Shown here: positions 60,901-64,000 of the stretch, one piece after another
How the letters are laid out: each line of letters opens with the position of its first letter
How positions within the stretch are numbered: the first letter of the stretch is position 1
NCBI GenBank assembly: GCA_963971305.1
Contig: OZ020307.1
Location: forward strand, 7,081,501 to 7,145,500
Direction of reading: 5' to 3'
DNA: 64,000 bases
Source: Arcuatula senhousia
Taxonomy: Eukaryota; Mollusca; Bivalvia; Mytilida; Mytilidae
The notes under the pieces: model-generated
What the model saw: the letters and a program-made list of their open reading frames with translations, nothing else
What the model was told of the DNA's origin: nothing
Database searches by the model: none
Program-made: the position numbers and the translations under genes

Positions 60901-63900
60901 TTTTTGTGCTAAACAGTTGTCCAATGTCTAATCTACCTATTTAAACCAAAAAATGACAAAAAATTGCTAAATTATTTGACGCGAATGGATTTTTAAGAAA
61001 TTTACACCGGTACTAGGTACGGAGTAACCGTATGACCTTGACTGACTTTTCAAGGTCAAATCAACTTAATGACACTTTTCCAACACTTTTTTACTATTTA
61101 AGGGTCTTAGATATAAAAAATGAAAAAAATGCAAATTTATCCCCCCTTTTTCCCAAAAATGTGAAATTTGACATTTTTTCACTAAAAGTGGTCAAAACAT
61201 GTTAATTGTACTACTTTTAATCATTTTTAGTCAAAATCAGAAGAAAAAATGTCGACCGGTCCTTATTAAGGTCTTTCACGACTACGGTCGTAAAGACCTT
61301 CTAGCAATTCTTCTGATTATTATTATTCTTCATCCGCCACAAATTCATATTTTTTGTTTCGCGACATATCATTTCGATACTTAAGGTAGTATATCGGTCA
61401 TGAAAAACAAATTTCAAATTTAGTCCGTTAAGCGAAACTATTTATAGTTACGGAGTTATCTCCCCTTACACCATAAAGTTTGTTGGTACATCTCCTCCTA
61501 AACTACAATACAAATAGAAAAAGTAAGGCATGCAAAGTGATGAGGGACTAATAAAGGTGCTTTATGGAACCATTTCATAAATGTTAAACCACTTCCTGTT
61601 AATGATTTTAAGAGTCGAAAAGTGTCGCGACATAATAAATTGCTCAAAATGCAATTTCAAGGTTAACTACATATGATGATCTATTTTTCACATACTTTTC
61701 CATATTTGAGTCAGGTTTTTTTTGTGCTAAACAGTTGTCCAATGTCTAATCTACCTATTTAAACCAAAAAATGACAAAAAATTGCTAAATTATTTGACGC
61801 GAATGGATTTTTAAGAAATTTACACCGGTACTAGGTACGGAGTAACCGTATGACCTTGACTGACTTTTCAAGGTCAAATCAACTTAATGACACTTTTCCA
61901 ACACTTTTTTACTATTTAAGGGTCTTAGATATAAAAAATGAAAAAAATGCAAATTTATCCCCCCTTTTTCCCAAAAATGTGAAATTTGACATTTTTTCAC
62001 TAAAAGTGGTCAAAACATGTTAATTGTACTACTTTTAATCATTTTTAGTCAAAATCAGAAGAAAAAATGTCGACCGGTCCTTATTAAGGTCTTTCACGAC
62101 TACGGTCGTAAAGACCTTCTAGCAATTCTTCTGATTATTATTATTCTTCATCCGCCACAAATTCATATTTTTTGTTTCGCGACATATCATTTCGATACTT
62201 AAGGTAGTATATCGGTCATGAAAAACAAATTTCAAATTTAGTCCGTTAAGCGAAACTATTTATAGTTACGGAGTTATCTCCCCTTACACCATAAAGTTTG
62301 TTGGTACATCTCCTCCTAAACTACAATACAAATAGAAAAAGTAAGGCATGCAAAGTGATGAGGGACTAATAAAGGTGCTTTATGGAACCATTTCATAAAT
62401 GTTAAACCACTTCCTGTTAATGATTTTAAGAGTCGAAAAGTGTTGCGACATAATAAATTGCTCAAAATGCAATTTCAAGGTTAACTACATATGATGATCT
62501 ATTTTTCACATACTTTTCCATATTTGAGTCAGGTTTTTTTTGTGCTAAACAGTTGTCCAATGTCTAATCTACCTATTTAAACCAAAAAATGACAAAAAAT
62601 TGCTAAATTATTTGACGCGAATGGATTTTTAAGAAATTTACACCGGTACTAGGTACGGAGTAACCGTATGACCTTGACTGACTTTTCAAGGTCAAATCAA
62701 CTTAATGACACTTTTCCAACACTTTTTTACTATTTAAGGGTCTTAGATATAAAAAATGAAAAAAATGCAAATTTATCCCCCCTTTTTCCCAAAAATGTGA
62801 AATTTGACATTTTTTCACTAAAAGTGGTCAAAACATGTTAATTGTACTACTTTTAATCATTTTTAGTCAAAATCAGAAGAAAAAATGTCGACCGGTCCTT
62901 ATTAAGGTCTTTCACGACTACGGTCGTAAAGACCTTCTAGCAATTCTTCTGATTATTATTATTCTTCATCCGCCACAAATTCATATTTTTTGTTTCGCGA
63001 CATATCATTTCGATACTTAAGGTAGTATATCGGTCATGAAAAACAAATTTCAAATTTAGTCCGTTAAGCGAAACTATTTATAGTTACGGAGTTATCTCCC
63101 CTTACACCATAAAGTTTGTTGGTACATCTCCTCCTAAACTACAATACAAATAGAAAAAGTAAGGCATGCAAAGTGATGAGGGACTAATAAAGGTGCTTTA
63201 TGGAACCATTTCATAAATGTTAAACCACTTCCTGTTAATGATTTTAAGAGTCGAAAAGTGTCGCGACATAATAAATTGCTCAAAATGCAATTTCAAGGTT
63301 AACTACATATGATGATCTATTTTTCACATACTTTTCCATATTTGAGTCAGGTTTTTTTTGTGCTAAACAGTTGTCCAATGTCTAATCTACCTATTTAAAC
63401 CAAAAAATGACAAAAAATTGCTAAATTATTTGACGCGAATGGATTTTTAAGAAATTTACACCGGTACTAGGTACGGAGTAACCGTATGACCTTGACTGAC
63501 TTTTCAAGGTCAAATCAACTTAATGACACTTTTCCAACACTTTTTTACTATTTAAGGGTCTTAGATATAAAAAATGAAAAAAATGCAAATTTATCCCCCC
63601 TTTTTCCCAAAAATGTGAAATTTGACATTTTTTCACTAAAAGTGGTCAAAACATGTTAATTGTACTACTTTTAATCATTTTTAGTCAAAATCAGAAGAAA
63701 AAATGTCGACCGGTCCTTATTAAGGTCTTTCACGACTACGGTCGTAAAGACCTTCTAGCAATTCTTCTGATTATTATTATTCTTCATCCGCCACAAATTC
63801 ATATTTTTTGTTTCGCGACATATCATTTCGATACTTAAGGTAGTATATCGGTCATGAAAAACAAATTTCAAATTTAGTCCGTTAAGCGAAACTATTTATA

Positions 63901-64000
63901 GTTACGGAGTTATCTCCCCTTACACCATAAAGTTTGTTGGTACATCTCCTCCTAAACTACAATACAAATAGAAAAAGTAAGGCATGCAAAGTGATGAGGG
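57996..64000 (+). repeat. Satellite array C, seven units of 818 bp plus a partial
   Basis: Units start every 818 bp at 57996, 58814, 59632, 60450, 61268, 62086 and 62904, with a partial from 63722 to the window edge. They are close to C0 but shorter in the ATT tract and with fixed differences (TTCATATTTTTTG, TACATATGATGATC, CACCGGTACTAGG). Units are nearly identical; one (62086) has TGTTGCGACA in place of TGTCGCGACA. The 61-residue frame in each is not a gene. The array continues past the window. Confidence 0.92.

Noticed and set aside
57870..63838. 61- to 80-residue frame repeated in the C units, and the 138-residue frame at 27572-27988
   Set aside because: They run through the hairpin heads and ATT tracts (rows of Ile, Leu, Phe), which explains their openness. 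No coding evidence.
29630..64000. The arrays as a pure assembly artefact
   Set aside because: Subtype-specific fixed differences, unit-specific variants, an LTR insertion inside one unit and the exact 830-bp and 824-bp sums argue for real DNA. Copy numbers could still be wrong without long reads.

Overview
The window is animal nuclear DNA, AT-rich and intron-containing. It is most likely from a bivalve mollusc and probably a mytilid mussel. I base that on recognising several short interspersed families that are common in mussel sequence (for example the GCTACGCCTGACGCGCG motif at 8550 and 8911, and the family with CTTCCGGAGC near 13050) and on the Helentron-like repeats. No database search was run, so the organism call is an inference.

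Region 1 (about 1-20,130) holds one host gene on the minus strand, an ionotropic glutamate receptor-like subunit. Nine exons can be joined with consistent splice phases into a 681-residue reading frame: a signal peptide, a short N-terminal region, split ligand-binding lobes, three membrane segments and a re-entrant pore loop. Its introns are filled with transposon-derived sequence: a 155-bp GGATCC-type MITE, a 2.9-kb element with inverted ends, a minisatellite and several mussel repeat families. One intron appears to use a GC donor.

Region 2 (20,131-27,600) shows no gene I can support, only repeat fragments.

Region 3 (27,604-64,000, window end) is the striking part. It is a same-orientation stack of Helentron-like (rolling-circle type, non-autonomous) elements and tandem arrays made from their 5' parts. 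Every copy starts with a 5' hairpin containing a short inverted repeat (AGGTCTTTC...), followed by a (ATT)n tract. Two copies (27,839-29,387 and 55,489-57,165) also keep a 3' end: the matching inverted repeat and then a perfect 9-bp hairpin. Between them lie homogeneous arrays of 817-bp (11 units), 824-bp (6 units, one split), 830-bp, about 935-bp (4 units) and 818-bp (7 units plus a partial) monomers. Each array boundary carries an isolated 54-57-bp 5' head that ends in the ATT tract. In one case the interrupted unit can be followed: 57 bp before and 773 bp after a 5.4-kb block add up to exactly the 830 bp of the intact neighbour. This indicates precise insertion of one array into the ATT tract of another without target duplication.

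Region 4 (39,162-46,350) is a 7.19-kb Ty3/gypsy-type LTR retrotransposon on the minus strand, inserted inside an 824-bp satellite unit with a 4-bp target duplication. Its two 611-bp LTRs look identical, it uses a tRNA-His-type primer site, and gag is open. Pol carries a frameshift in reverse transcriptase and a stop in RNase H, so the copy is recent but broken.
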